From JAIBJN01 sp963775625 (GTDB lineage: Bacteria > Actinomycetota > Thermoleophilia > Gaiellales > Gaiellaceae): 64,000 nt of DNA. The notes under the pieces are model-generated. The model was not told where the DNA came from. It saw only the letters and a program-made list of their open reading frames with translations, and did not search any database. Below are positions 9,201 through 17,755 of this stretch, in pieces; position 1 is the stretch's first letter; every line of letters starts with the position of its first letter. The stretch is from NCBI GenBank assembly GCA_963775625.1, contig CAVZJM010000016.1:62001-126000 (forward strand). Reading direction: 5' to 3'. The translations under genes and the position numbers were made by a program.

Positions 9201-10108
9201 TCCATCGCCTCGTGGTAGCGCTCGAGCAGGAGCCCCGCCCGCTCCGGGTCGTCCGCCAGCGGCGCCGGGCCCGCGAGGTCGGCCGCGATCACGGTCACGA
9301 GCTTGCGCTCCTCGGCCGGCTCGGCCGGCGGCTCGGCGACGGCGACGGCCGCGCGCTCCGGCAGGTCGAGCCCGGGATCCTGCCGCAGGATTGCCGCTTC
9401 GAGCTCGGCCAGCGCCCGTCCGGGCTCGATCCCGAGCTCCTCGACGAGGCTCTGGCGGGCGTCGCGGTAGACGGCCAGGGCGTCGGCCTGCCTGCCCGAG
9501 CGGTAGAGGGCGAGCATGAGCTGGCCGCGGAGCCGCTCCCGCAGGGGCTCGGCGGCGACGACGGACTCGAGCTCGCCGACGAGCTCTGCGTGCCGGCCGA
9601 GGGCGAGATCGGCCTCGACCTGCTCCTCGAGCGCCGACCGCCGAAGCTCCTCGAGCCGGGCGATCTCGGCCTGGGCGAAGGACTCGTAGGCGACGTCAGC
9701 GAGCGCGGGCCCCCGCCAGAGCCCCAGCGCCTCCCGCAGAGTCATCCCCGCGATCTCGGCCGACCCTTCGGCGAGCTGCTTGCGACCCTCGCCGACGAGG
9801 CGCTCGAAGAGGCGCGAGTCGATCCGGTCGGGCTCGACGTGAAGGACGTAGCCGGGCGGGCGGGTCAGGAGGGCGCCACCCGCCTCTCCGAGCGCCTTGC
9901 GGAGCTGTGAGACGCGGACTCGGAGCGCGGCGCGGCCGCTGCTGGGCGGCTCGTCGCCCCAGATGTCCTCCAGCAGGCGGTCGTCCGGGACTACCTCGTT
10001 TGCGTTCAGGAGGAGGAGCGCGAGGAGCGCTCGCTGGCGCCGTCCGCGCAGCGGCAGGAGCTGACCCCCGACTTCGGCTTCGAGTGGCCCGAGAACGCGG
10101 AACTCCAT
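6272..10108 (-). CDS. SARP/BTAD transcriptional regulator fused to nucleotidyl-cyclase-like and AAA ATPase domains
   Basis: A 1278-residue multidomain regulator. Residues 1-95 are an OmpR-type winged helix (LRGRRQRALLALLLLNANE) and 96-245 the BTAD helical repeats, together the AfsR/SARP DNA-binding unit. Residues 268-420 form a class III adenylate/guanylate cyclase-like domain with both metal-site Asp positions retained (Asp277 in IAADLAG, Asp319 in AGDALTVVFG). Residues 445-700 are an AAA_16 ATPase with Walker A GDAGVGKT at 481-488. The remainder is TPR-like helices. SARP and LAL-type regulators of this layout activate secondary-metabolite or stress genes; the target here is unknown. Divergent from the rhodanese gene, 85 bp away. 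Confidence 0.92.
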   Translation of the reverse strand: MEFRVLGPLEAEVGGQLLPLRGRRQRALLALLLLNANEVVPDDRLLEDIWGDEPPSSGRAALRVRVSQLRKALGEAGGALLTRPPGYVLHVEPDRIDSRLFERLVGEGRKQLAEGSAEIAGMTLREALGLWRGPALADVAYESFAQAEIARLEELRRSALEEQVEADLALGRHAELVGELESVVAAEPLRERLRGQLMLALYRSGRQADALAVYRDARQSLVEELGIEPGRALAELEAAILRQDPGLDLPERAAVAVAEPPAEPAEERKLVTVIAADLAGPAPLADDPERAGLLLERYHEAMEAEIEEAGGHLEAVAGDALTVVFGAPVAQEDHPERALHAALSMRHRLDDLFGGALALRVGIESGEVVVGRTAAGGASVAGGALTTAARLAQSAEPGTILVGERAAASTTRAFEFGPTLDPGDGELRCRPLIRELALIRTQGAGGLRSAFVGRGGELDLLQTLFRRVAEEGRPQLVTVTGDAGVGKTRLTRELWDWLAGQSPEPLRRTGRCLAYGRGTTYRPLADVLREQLGLRESDTGETVRRRLAGREILGLTLGLDVAPDLHPLAARDELQRAWVTLLGELAAERPVVMLVEDLHWAQEPLLDLLQRLLDDVEGPFLLVGTARPELAAKHPSWGRRRDAATIWLEPLSAAESELLLDTLLEDDAPADLRRAALGRAEGNPFFLEELLAGLHDHSLPAETDVPDSVQAVLAARIDLLQPIDKAALQAASVIGRVFWRGPVRELLDGESPDFAVLEARDFVRRRSGSSLAGEREFAFKHALTRDVAYATLPKARRALLHAGFADWLEQAAEGRDEQATFLAHHYAEAVRQEDADLAWAGREEELERLRGCAAFWLRRAAELAVARYELDEAIALYERALGLAGPVELRVGLWRALGRANALKYDGEGLWHAMRKAIELCSDRETQAELYSELAHETATRSGMWRRMPDYPMVDEWIETALRLAPPDSVARTRALIAKGFWNPFEGSDYAREASAIAERLGDIELRSHAMDVRGIAEFVAGRYELGRAFAERRFEFLDRISDPDHRADIYAAPISGCVWSGNFGEARRLAALHDEITAPLTPHHRLHGVAILVEVEELLGAWEQIQALGPRTERAVADNAETPCVRNARSLLVCAVASARMGDDRSAGRFEQAAEELGIEGYGVVLDIPRLQLALARGDLDAVARLLETPLPERGWYRGWMALATIITRLDGLAAVRDLQGVEKEAEPHLRPNTYLEPFALRALGVVREDAELVAQALARFEELGLEWHAEQTRALS

Positions 10109-10193
10109 CCGCCACCTCCGTCCGGCGGGACGGTACCACCCGTTCGCACGTCGTTACGAGGACGTTACGGCGCTCCCGGATGCTCTCCTCGGC

Positions 10194-11057
10194 ATGCGAA
10201 CCGGAGCGGGAACGGCGCAGAACGGCTATGCGAAGCCCGTGCTCGTCTCGACGGGCTGGCTGGCGGAGCATCTTTGCGACGACGGGCTCGCCGTCGCCGA
10301 GGTGGACGAGAATCCCGACCTGTACGGCGAGGGCCACATCGCCGGAGCGGTCGAGCTGCGCTGGAAGGACGACCTCCAGGATCAGGTCGAGCGCGACCTC
10401 GTCGATCGCCGGACGTTCCAGCGGATCCTGGGGGAGCGGGGAATCGGGAACGACTCGCCCGTGATCCTCTACGGCGACCGGAACAACTGGTTCGCCGCGT
10501 ACGCCTACTGGCTCCTGAAGGTGTACGGCCATGCCGACGTCCGCATCCTGGACGGCGGCCGCCAGAAATGGATCGACGAGGGGCGCGAGCTGACGAAGGA
10601 GATCCCTGCCCGCCGGGCTAGGCTGTACCTGGCGAAGGAGCGCGACGAGTCGATCCGCGCCAGCCGCGACCAGGTGAGCGAGTGGCTCGGTGCCCCCGGC
10701 CGGGCGCTGGTGGACGTTCGCTCGCCGGCGGAGTACTCGGGCCAGCTGATCGCGCCGCCCGGCTACGAGCAGGAAGGCGCCCAGCGCGCGGGCCACATTC
10801 CCACGGCCGTCTCCATCCCCTGGGCGAGCGCCGTTCGCGACGACGGCACCTTCAAGACCGCTTCGGACCTGCGAGAGCAGTACAGCGACCGGGGCGTCAC
10901 GGCGGACAAGGAGGTCACGTCCTACTGTCGCATCGGAGAGCGGAGCGCCCACACGTGGTTCGTGCTCAGCGAGCTGCTCGGGTACGAGCGCGTCCGCAAC
11001 TACGACGGCTCGTGGACGGAGTGGGGGAGCCTCGTCGACGCGCCGATCGAGCGGTAG
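10194..11057 (+). CDS. Thiosulfate sulfurtransferase (tandem rhodanese, CysA/SseA type)
   Basis: Transfers sulfane sulfur from thiosulfate to thiophilic acceptors. Two rhodanese domains over 287 residues: the N-terminal one is inactive (YGDRNNW in place of a Cys loop), the C-terminal one carries the nucleophile Cys245 in SYCRIGERSAHTWFVL, the loop typical of actinobacterial CysA-type enzymes. The signature ending (YDGSWTEWGSL) is also intact. The frame starts with ATG at 10194; no strong Shine-Dalgarno is seen. Confidence 0.9.
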   Translation: MRTGAGTAQNGYAKPVLVSTGWLAEHLCDDGLAVAEVDENPDLYGEGHIAGAVELRWKDDLQDQVERDLVDRRTFQRILGERGIGNDSPVILYGDRNNWFAAYAYWLLKVYGHADVRILDGGRQKWIDEGRELTKEIPARRARLYLAKERDESIRASRDQVSEWLGAPGRALVDVRSPAEYSGQLIAPPGYEQEGAQRAGHIPTAVSIPWASAVRDDGTFKTASDLREQYSDRGVTADKEVTSYCRIGERSAHTWFVLSELLGYERVRNYDGSWTEWGSLVDAPIER

Positions 11058-11150
11058 GCCCACCGGCGCCCGGCTGCGCTCGAGCGGCAGGAGCGCTCCC
11101 GCGGGCGTGGAACACGGGCTCTCGTCTCGCTGCAGACTCAGGAGGGTTTC

Positions 11151-11330
11151 ATGGAGGTGCTTCTCTGGCTCATCGGCCTCGCGATTGCGATCGCGATCGC
11201 GGCCGTCTGCTACCGCGTGGCAGAGGGGAAGGGGAGGAGCGGGGTGCTGTGGGGGATCATCGGCTTCCTCTTCCCGATCATCGGGCTGATCATCGTCCTC
11301 GTCCTCTCCGACAAGCGGGCGAGCGCCTAG
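11151..11330 (+). CDS. Small two-helix membrane protein (59 aa)
   Basis: A short gene with a perfect AGGAGG five bases before ATG. Two hydrophobic helices (VLLWLIGLAIAIAIAAVCY and GIIGFLFPIIGLIIVLVL) are separated by a Gly/Lys/Arg loop, EGKGRSG. The last base of the stop lies inside the convergent antiporter gene. Small proteins of this look occur widely in actinobacteria without assigned roles; a toxin-like or scaffold role cannot be told apart from sequence. Confidence 0.7.
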   Translation: MEVLLWLIGLAIAIAIAAVCYRVAEGKGRSGVLWGIIGFLFPIIGLIIVLVLSDKRASA

Positions 11331-12502
11331 CTCGAGGTGGTCTCCCGACGGGCAATGAGCAGCCCGAGCAAGGGGTAGATCAGGACTGACACCATTCCGG
11401 CGCCGACGAGCGCGGCGGCCACGTCGGTGTCGATCTCGCCGCGCTCCTCGCCGACCTCGATCACCGCGACGATCAGCGGCAGGCCGGTGGCGCTGAAGAG
11501 CGCGAGCGACGCGGTCCCGCGGGCGCCGAGCTCGCGCGCCGAGAGGAGCGCCGCCGATCCTCGCGTGAAGAGGAGGAGAACGAGAAAGAGTGCGGCGAGC
11601 GCCAGGCCGGCACCCGTCAACAGCCCGTCGAGGTCGAAGTCCATCCCCGTCACCACGAAGAAGACGGGAATCAGCAGGCCGTAGCCGATCGTCGAGATGC
11701 GGGGGAGTACCTGCTCGCCGGTCTCTCCCTGGGTGACGAGGCCGATGACCAGGCCGGCGGCGAACGCACCGAGGACGAAGTCGAAGTCGAGCTTGTCGGC
11801 GAGGAGGACGAGGACCGCGAGCAGGGCGACGGAGAGGCGGACGGCGAGCTGCCCGCTCTTGTTCACCGTCTCGCGGGCGATCGAGATGATCCGCGGAGGC
11901 TGGAAGTGGACGGCGATCCCTGCGGCGCCGGCGACGACGAGGCCGAAGCCGATCAGGAGGACGATGCTCGCCGTCGTCGCGTGCGCGCCCGTGAGGAAGA
12001 GCGAGATGACGACGATCGGCCAGAACTCACCGGCGACGGCCGCTCCGAGCGTGTTCTGGCCGAGGGGCGACGGCAGGATGCCGGCGTCGGAGAGGATCGG
12101 CACGAGCGTGCCGAGCGCCGTCGTGGCGAGCGCGACCGCGAGCAGCCAGCCGGACGCCGGGACGCCCGCGGCTTCGAGCGCGAAGCCCGCCGCCGCCCCG
12201 AGCGCGATCGAGATGCCCCAGCCGAGCGACCCGCGGGCGAGCAGCCGCCGCGGCACGGCGCTGTGGATCACCTCGATGCCCGCGAGGAAGAAGAGGAAGA
12301 CGAGGCCGAAGGCGGAGAGGAACTCGATGTAGCGGTCGGTCTCGGCGAGGTCGAGGACCTGGGGGCCGATGAGGATGCCGAGGAAGATCTCGACGACGAC
12401 GGTCGGCAGGATCAGCCGGGTGCTGATCTGCGAGACGATCGTCGCGACGGCGGCTGCGCAGAACACGAGCGCGAGCGAGACGAGGTCAGGCGCGATGTCC
12501 AC
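11327..12502 (-). CDS. CPA2-type cation:proton antiporter (KefB-like membrane domain)
   Basis: Integral membrane transporter of 391 residues with about 12 hydrophobic segments. GTG at 12502 is chosen because it begins VDIAPDLVSLALVFCAAAVA, the usual first helix; the upstream open frame is Arg/Ser-rich and lies inside the DUF2252 gene. LPTVVVEIFLGILIGPQVL and FFLAGIEV are family features, as is LDFDFVLGAFAAGLVIG. There is no C-terminal TrkA-N/NAD-binding domain, so this is the short form. It overlaps the end of the DUF2252 gene by 17 bases, suggesting translational coupling. Confidence 0.88.
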   Translation of the reverse strand: MDIAPDLVSLALVFCAAAVATIVSQISTRLILPTVVVEIFLGILIGPQVLDLAETDRYIEFLSAFGLVFLFFLAGIEVIHSAVPRRLLARGSLGWGISIALGAAAGFALEAAGVPASGWLLAVALATTALGTLVPILSDAGILPSPLGQNTLGAAVAGEFWPIVVISLFLTGAHATTASIVLLIGFGLVVAGAAGIAVHFQPPRIISIARETVNKSGQLAVRLSVALLAVLVLLADKLDFDFVLGAFAAGLVIGLVTQGETGEQVLPRISTIGYGLLIPVFFVVTGMDFDLDGLLTGAGLALAALFLVLLLFTRGSAALLSARELGARGTASLALFSATGLPLIVAVIEVGEERGEIDTDVAAALVGAGMVSVLIYPLLGLLIARRETTSS

Positions 12503-13919
12503 TCCGCCTCGCTTCCGCTTCCACGTCGAGCCGCCCCGTCCGGACCGCGTCGGCGAGCGCGGCGTGGTCGCGCTCGTTCTGGTCCGCGTACGCGACCGCG
12601 AAGTCGGCGATTGCCCGGTCGAACCGGTCGCTTCGCCCGAGGTAGGCGGCGATCGCCACCTCGTCACCACTGCGGGCGTGCGCGCGCGCCAGCGTCCAGC
12701 CGCAGAGCTCGGCGTAGCGGAGGAGGCCCGACGGCGACAGCTCCTCGATCTCGACGGAGCCCTTCATGTCCCAGAGCTGGCGGACGTAGAGGCGGCTGCC
12801 GTAGGGGCCGGTTGCCCAGCCGAGGAAGATCCCCGAGACGGCCTGCATCAGCCGCTGGCCCTCGACGACGCGGCGACCGGGATGGCGGAACGGGCTCCGG
12901 CCGGCATAGGGCTCGAGCACGGAGGCCTGCGCCTCTTTGACCTGGAGCACGAGCGGGTCGTCCTCGTGCTTGCCGCAGCAGAGGACGATGAACGTGCGCA
13001 GGCCGACGCTGCCCACGCCCACGACCTTCAGCGCCAGGTCGACCGGCTGGTAGCGCTCGAGCAGCCGGCGCCGGTCGACGGGCAGGCTCTGCTCGTAGTC
13101 CCGGAGCGCCGCGTGGACCCAGGCCTCGGGGTCGGGAATGTCGAGCGGCCATCGATCGCGGGCGGGCCAGAGGAGCGGCGGGCGACTGGCGATCCGCAGG
13201 GCCCCGTCGACGACCTCCGTCAGCTCGACCATCGCGCGGTGGCTCGTCTTCGACACCGCCTTGGAGAAGAGCGACTCGATCCCGGTCGCTCCGCGTCGTC
13301 CGTTCCCCCCGTGGTAGACACCGTCAAGGGCCCTGCGGACGTCATCCGAGGTCAGGCGCGCGTACCAGATCTCGAGCGCGCTGCGGTCGGCGAAGTCGAG
13401 CATCGCCGTTCGGTACGAGCGGGTCACGGCAGCCGCCGCTTCCCGCTCGGCGTCGCGCGCCCCGGTCTCCCGGGCGCCGATCACGAATCCGGCCGCGAGC
13501 CGCTTCACGTCCCACTCCCACGGTGCGGGGAGCGTCTCGTCGAAGTCGTTCAGGTCGAAGACGAGCTCGCGCTCCGGCGAGGCGTAGAGGCCGAAGTTCG
13601 CCGTGTGCGCGTCCCCGCAGGCCTGCACCCGGAAGCCCGTCGTCGGCGTGCCCGCGAGGTCCGCGGCCATGACGGCGCCGGCGCCACGGTAGTAGTGGAG
13701 CGGGGAGCCGAGCATCCGGCCGTGGCGGATCGGGACGAGCTCGGGGAGCCGTGACGTCGCCTGGGCCTCGAGAACGGCGACGGGGTCGGCCCGGTCGGCC
13801 TCCGGCGCCCAGGAACCGTGGGCGGAGCGCGGCACGTTGGCGCGGGCCTCCTTCCCGCGAGCGCGGCGCTCCGCGGCGGTCGGCGCCGGGGCCCTGGGCC
13901 AGCTGTGGCGTGCGCTCAT
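12486..13919 (-). CDS. DUF2252 family protein
   Basis: Member of DUF2252, large uncharacterised proteins with kinase-like (phosphotransferase fold) features. In the 477 residues, VQACGDAHTANFGLY and VFDLNDFDETLPAPWEWD resemble catalytic-loop (GDxHxxN) and metal-binding (DxDE) motifs of the aminoglycoside phosphotransferase superfamily; the relation is inference. VGVGSVGLRTFIVL and DPLVLQVKEAQ are further family blocks. Translationally coupled to the antiporter downstream and divergent from murJ with 18 bp between starts. Confidence 0.85.
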   Translation of the reverse strand: MSARHSWPRAPAPTAAERRARGKEARANVPRSAHGSWAPEADRADPVAVLEAQATSRLPELVPIRHGRMLGSPLHYYRGAGAVMAADLAGTPTTGFRVQACGDAHTANFGLYASPERELVFDLNDFDETLPAPWEWDVKRLAAGFVIGARETGARDAEREAAAAVTRSYRTAMLDFADRSALEIWYARLTSDDVRRALDGVYHGGNGRRGATGIESLFSKAVSKTSHRAMVELTEVVDGALRIASRPPLLWPARDRWPLDIPDPEAWVHAALRDYEQSLPVDRRRLLERYQPVDLALKVVGVGSVGLRTFIVLCCGKHEDDPLVLQVKEAQASVLEPYAGRSPFRHPGRRVVEGQRLMQAVSGIFLGWATGPYGSRLYVRQLWDMKGSVEIEELSPSGLLRYAELCGWTLARAHARSGDEVAIAAYLGRSDRFDRAIADFAVAYADQNERDHAALADAVRTGRLDVEAEARRSGHRA

Positions 13920-13937
13920 CCTCGTATACTCGCCGGG

Positions 13938-15497
13938 ATGAGCGAGGGCGGCCAGGCGCGTCGGCTTGCGCGCTCGACGGCGACGTTCACGCTCGCAACC
14001 GGCCTCTCCCGCGCCCTCGGCCTCGTCCGCGAGATCGTCGCCGCCTACTTCTTCGGCGTCTCCGGGAAGATCAACGCGTTCACGGTCGCCTCGCAGATCC
14101 CGAGCCTCGTGCGGGCCTTCGTCGGCGACGCCGCCCTCTCCGGCGCCTTCGTGCCGGTCTTCAGCGAGCTCCTGGCGAAGGACGAGAAGGCGCGTGCCTG
14201 GCGGGTCGCGTCCACGATCTTCTGGCTCGTCCTGATCGGGGTCTCGGCGCTCACGGCGATCCTCATCCTGATCGCGCCGCTCCTGATCCTCCCGTTCGGC
14301 GACCCGGGCGGCGATCCCGACCTCGCCGTCCAGCTGACGCGGATCATGATGCCGATCGTCGCGCTGGTGACGATCTCGGGGATCGTCGTCGGCATCCTGA
14401 ACGCCTACGACGAGTTCACGGTCCCGGCCCTCGCCCCGGTCGCCTGGAACGTCGTCATCATCGGCGGGCTCCTCGTCTTCGTCCCCCTCGTCGAGGGGGA
14501 GTCGGCCGAGCTGATCGTCTACGCGATCGCCACGCTCGTGGGGGCCGCGGTCCAGCTCCTGCTCCCTGTCCCCTGGCTGCGGGGCCTGGACGGCCGGCTC
14601 CGGGCCGTCATCGACTGGCGCGACCCGGCGGTGAAGCGGTTCTTCGTGCTCATGCTGCCCGTGACGCTCACGCTCGGGCTGATCAACATCAACATCTTCG
14701 TGAACATGGTCTTCGCCTCGCGGCTGGTCGACCCGGAGCTGGCGCCGACTGCGATCGAGAAGGCATTCCGCGTCTACATGCTTCCCCAGGGGATGTTCTC
14801 GGTTGCCGTCGTGACCGTGCTCTTTCCGACGCTCTCGCGCTTCGCGGCCGTCGGGAACCTGCCGTCGTTCAGGACGACGCTCGACGCGGGCCTGCGCCAG
14901 ATCGCCTTCCTGCTCCTCCCCGCGAGCGCGGTCGGCGCGGTGCTCGCCCAGCCGATCATCAGGCTTCTCTACGAGCGGGGCGCCTTCACGGCGGACAACA
15001 CGGTCGTCGTGGCGCAGTGCCTCGCCGCGTTCTCGCTCGGGCTCATGTTCAACGGGTGGATGCTCCTGCTCTCCCGCGGCTTCTACAGCCTCCAGCGCAA
15101 CTGGGTGCCGACCACGATCGCGCTCGGGACGGTGGGGTTGAACGCGGTGCTCGACGCGATTCTCTACCGGCTCGGGGTCTGGGCCATCCCCCTGGCCACG
15201 TCGCTCGTCAACATCGTCGGCGTAGCGCTGCTGCTCGCGGTGATGCGGCGCAGTCCGGGCCTGGCCGCCGCGCGGCAGGTCGCCGGCTCGGTCGGGCGCA
15301 TCCTGCTCGCCTCGGCAATCACGGCGGCGGCGGCCTTCGGCGCCTGGTGGCTTCTCGACGACGTCCTCGGCCGGCAGCTCTGGGCCCAGATCGTCTCCCT
15401 CGGGCTCGGCCTCACCGCCGGCGGGGTCGTCTATCTCGCCGCAGCGCGGCTCCTCGGCGTGCGGGAGCTCGAGGCGCTTCGCGCCCTCCGCCGCTAG
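13938..15497 (+). CDS. murJ: Lipid II flippase MurJ (MviN family)
   Basis: Polytopic MOP-superfamily transporter, 519 residues with about 14 helices, that moves lipid II across the membrane for peptidoglycan synthesis. ATG at 13938 begins MSEGGQARRLARSTATFTLATGLSR, and GLVREIVAAYFFG and GDAALSGAFVPVF are conserved MurJ motifs. The preceding open frame overlaps the DUF2252 gene and is not used. No C-terminal pseudokinase extension of the mycobacterial kind is present. Its TAG directly abuts a structured repeat. Confidence 0.95.
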   Translation: MSEGGQARRLARSTATFTLATGLSRALGLVREIVAAYFFGVSGKINAFTVASQIPSLVRAFVGDAALSGAFVPVFSELLAKDEKARAWRVASTIFWLVLIGVSALTAILILIAPLLILPFGDPGGDPDLAVQLTRIMMPIVALVTISGIVVGILNAYDEFTVPALAPVAWNVVIIGGLLVFVPLVEGESAELIVYAIATLVGAAVQLLLPVPWLRGLDGRLRAVIDWRDPAVKRFFVLMLPVTLTLGLININIFVNMVFASRLVDPELAPTAIEKAFRVYMLPQGMFSVAVVTVLFPTLSRFAAVGNLPSFRTTLDAGLRQIAFLLLPASAVGAVLAQPIIRLLYERGAFTADNTVVVAQCLAAFSLGLMFNGWMLLLSRGFYSLQRNWVPTTIALGTVGLNAVLDAILYRLGVWAIPLATSLVNIVGVALLLAVMRRSPGLAAARQVAGSVGRILLASAITAAAAFGAWWLLDDVLGRQLWAQIVSLGLGLTAGGVVYLAAARLLGVRELEALRALRR

Positions 15498-15665
15498 TAG
15501 GAGGGGTTGACAAGACGCAGCCTGTGTCGCCGGGCCGCGCTGCTCGCCCCGAGGACTGCGTCCTCAGTCGCGCCCGTAGCTTCCTGCTACGAGCGCTCCC
15601 TGCGTCCTTGTCTCGGAACGACCATCGCACCCCGGCGGCGAGCGACGTCCTGCCAACCCCTCCTA
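15498..15665 (+). repeat. Structured ~168 bp repeat, copy 1
   Basis: Left arm TAGGAGGGGTTGACAAGACG and right arm (ending CAACCCCTCCTA at 15665) are nearly perfect reverse complements. Inside lies the family core: CGTCCTCAGTCGCGCC, the hairpin CGTAGC (15575) - TTCCT - GCTACG, then GAGCGCTCCCTGCGTCCTTG. A second inner stem joins GCCGGGCC near 15530 to CACCCCGGCGGC near 15630. It fills the gap between convergent murJ and gatD: its first base follows the murJ TAG and its last three bases form the gatD stop codon. Confidence 0.85.
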
Positions 15666-16397
15666 GCGAAACCGGCGCAGGAGGCCGTGTTTTCGCCGCT
15701 CGATCTCGCGGGCCTCTGCGATTCGCTCCCGGCGGGCCAGATCGGCGAACTCGTTCGAGAGCGGCTCCAGCTCGACGCCGAGCGCCCAGCCGAGGAGGAG
15801 ATCGGCGAGCTCGGGGTTTCGCGGCAGCAGCGGGCCGTGGAGGTACGTGCCGAGTACGTGTCCCTGGACCGCGCCGTCGGTGGGCGGCTCGCCGCCGTTG
15901 CACACCCCGACCTCGACCTCGGCGAGCGGCATTGCGTCCGGGCCGAGCGCCGTTCGGCCCCGGTGCCACTCGTACCCGACGAGCGCCGGCAGGCCGAGCC
16001 GGGGAGCGGGTTTCGTCACGACGCGGTTGTCGACGTGCTGGCCGAGCGTCGTCCGGACGTCGAGCAGGCCGAGGCCCTCCGTCCGGATGCCGGCAGGCGG
16101 CTCGAAGCTCCTGCCGAGGATCTCGTAGCCGGCGCCGATGCCGACGACGACCTTGCCGGCCGCCGCGGCGCGCACGAGCGTCCCCTCCTCGGCGAGCCGG
16201 CGCGCGACGGCCGGCTGATCCTCGTCCTCCGCCCCCTGGAGCAGGTAGAGATCGCCCTCCGGGAGCGGGTCGCCGAGCGGCGCCGCCACGGTCTCGGCCT
16301 CGATCCCGCGCGCGCGGGCGCGGTGCTCGAGCATGCGCAGGTTGCCACCGTCCCCCTGCGGGAACATCGCGCCCGGGTACACGTCGACGATTCTCAC
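15663..16397 (-). CDS. gatD: GatD-like glutamine amidotransferase of lipid II, nucleophile Cys replaced by Gly
   Basis: Class I glutamine amidotransferase-like subunit that with MurT amidates D-Glu of lipid II. The 244 residues begin at GTG 16397, giving VRIVDVYPGAMFPQGDGGNL; this GTG shares 4 bases with the murT stop. The His motif GTYLHGPLLPRNPELAD is intact. The nucleophile elbow, normally GICGGYQLLG-like, reads GIGAGYEILG, so the catalytic Cys is Gly (codon GGC). Unless this is a sequence error the glutaminase step should fail, leaving ammonia-dependent action or a structural role. The stop codon lies in a structured repeat. Confidence 0.88.
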   Translation of the reverse strand: MRIVDVYPGAMFPQGDGGNLRMLEHRARARGIEAETVAAPLGDPLPEGDLYLLQGAEDEDQPAVARRLAEEGTLVRAAAAGKVVVGIGAGYEILGRSFEPPAGIRTEGLGLLDVRTTLGQHVDNRVVTKPAPRLGLPALVGYEWHRGRTALGPDAMPLAEVEVGVCNGGEPPTDGAVQGHVLGTYLHGPLLPRNPELADLLLGWALGVELEPLSNEFADLARRERIAEAREIERRKHGLLRRFR

Positions 16398-17665
16398 ACG
16401 GCGTCGAGCGCGTCGAGGCGGTCGCGGAGGTCGAGGAACGCCGGGTAGTTGCCGATCACGGAGACCGGGCCGGGCGGGCTCGCGAGGATCCCCTCGACCG
16501 GGTCGCGCACGAGCCGAACGTTCAGCCCGGCCACCTCGAGCCGCAGCGCCATGTCGGAGGCGCGATGGCCGGTGGCGACCGCGTCGCGCCCGGCCAGGCG
16601 CTCGAGCGGCGCGTCCCACGCCAGGCTCGCGTCCTTCGAGTTGAAGTCGCCGCGGGCGGTGAGGTGAAAGACGAGGGCGTCGCCGGACTCGTCCGCGATC
16701 GCGATCGACTCCTGCCAGCTCGCGGGGTTCTTGGCGAGGATCAGGCGCACGTGCCGCCCGTTGACGTCGCGCCGGTTGTAGCGGCCGTCGACATTGCCCA
16801 CGGTGGCCATCGCCTGCGCCGCGTCGAGTGGCTCGACGCCGAGCGCCCGCGCGGCGACGAGAGCGAAGACGGCGTTGTGCCGGTTCATGCGCCCGGGCAC
16901 GGCGAGCTCGAGCGGAACCGAGACGCCCGGGCCCTCGGCGACGTCGCCGACCAGCCTCCAGCTGGGCTCGGGCCGCTCCTGGCCGCAGGAGTCGCACCAC
17001 CAACGCTCGCCCTCGCGCCGGAGGCGGACGATGCAGTCCCGGCAGATCGCACCGTCCTCCGACCACTCGTCCCCGCCGGCCACCCAGACGACGTCCTTCG
17101 CGCCGCGCGCAGCCCAGGTCACGATCGGGTCGTCGGCGTTGGCGACGACGGTCAGGGGCCAGTCGACCGCCTCCAGGGTCTCGCGCCAGTGGCGCGCGAG
17201 TGGCTTGTAGCGCACGCCGCGCTCGAGGTAGTCACGGCTCAGGTTGAGGAGCGCGATCGCCTTCGGACGCGTCGCCGCCGTCACCGGGCCGAGGTAGGCC
17301 TCGTCGGTCTCGAGCACGGCGTAGGGCGCCTCCTGCGCAGCCTCCAGCGCCACGACGAGCCCGGAGGCCATGTTCGACCCGTTCGCGTTGTACGCGGTCG
17401 GCCCCAGCCGGCTCACCGCCGCGGCGAGGAGTGCCGCCGTCGTGCTCTTGCCGTTGCTCGCGGAGACGAGGGCGGTCGTGCGGCCGCGCGCGAGGAGCCT
17501 GAGGGCGTCGGGGTCGAGCTTGAGCGCCACCGTGCCGCCCACCACGCCGCCGTGCCCCCGGCGGGCGGCGCGCGAGGCGGTCGCCGCCAGGCGCCCGGCC
17601 ACGAGCGCTCCGCGCGTCCGCAGCGGAAGGGGAGGGGTGCGGCTGGAGGGCCTCGGCGCGCTCAC
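16394..17665 (-). CDS. murT: Lipid II isoglutaminyl synthase catalytic subunit MurT
   Basis: Mur-ligase-fold ATPase that activates the D-Glu alpha-carboxylate of lipid II. In 423 residues from GTG 17665 there is the P-loop SASNGKSTTAALLA, the ETDEAYLGPV metal-binding segment, a four-Cys zinc ribbon (CRDC ... CDSC) characteristic of MurT, and the C-terminal DUF1727 region (ILAKNPASWQESI). The start lacks a clear Shine-Dalgarno; a GTG about 20 codons later is an alternative. Forms a two-gene operon with gatD. Confidence 0.93.
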   Translation of the reverse strand: MSAPRPSSRTPPLPLRTRGALVAGRLAATASRAARRGHGGVVGGTVALKLDPDALRLLARGRTTALVSASNGKSTTAALLAAAVSRLGPTAYNANGSNMASGLVVALEAAQEAPYAVLETDEAYLGPVTAATRPKAIALLNLSRDYLERGVRYKPLARHWRETLEAVDWPLTVVANADDPIVTWAARGAKDVVWVAGGDEWSEDGAICRDCIVRLRREGERWWCDSCGQERPEPSWRLVGDVAEGPGVSVPLELAVPGRMNRHNAVFALVAARALGVEPLDAAQAMATVGNVDGRYNRRDVNGRHVRLILAKNPASWQESIAIADESGDALVFHLTARGDFNSKDASLAWDAPLERLAGRDAVATGHRASDMALRLEVAGLNVRLVRDPVEGILASPPGPVSVIGNYPAFLDLRDRLDALDAV

Positions 17666-17755
17666 TCGGGCTCGGGGCCTGAGCCTACACCGAGCCACCG
17701 CCCGACCCGGTCCGTGCGCTTTCCTCCCTCGACCGCCTTCGTTACGGTTCCGCGG

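Noticed and set aside
13751..17700. A 1700-codon open frame on the plus strand leading into the alcohol dehydrogenase
   Set aside because: It is an antisense shadow of murJ, gatD and murT caused by high GC; only the part from 17756 matches a known family.
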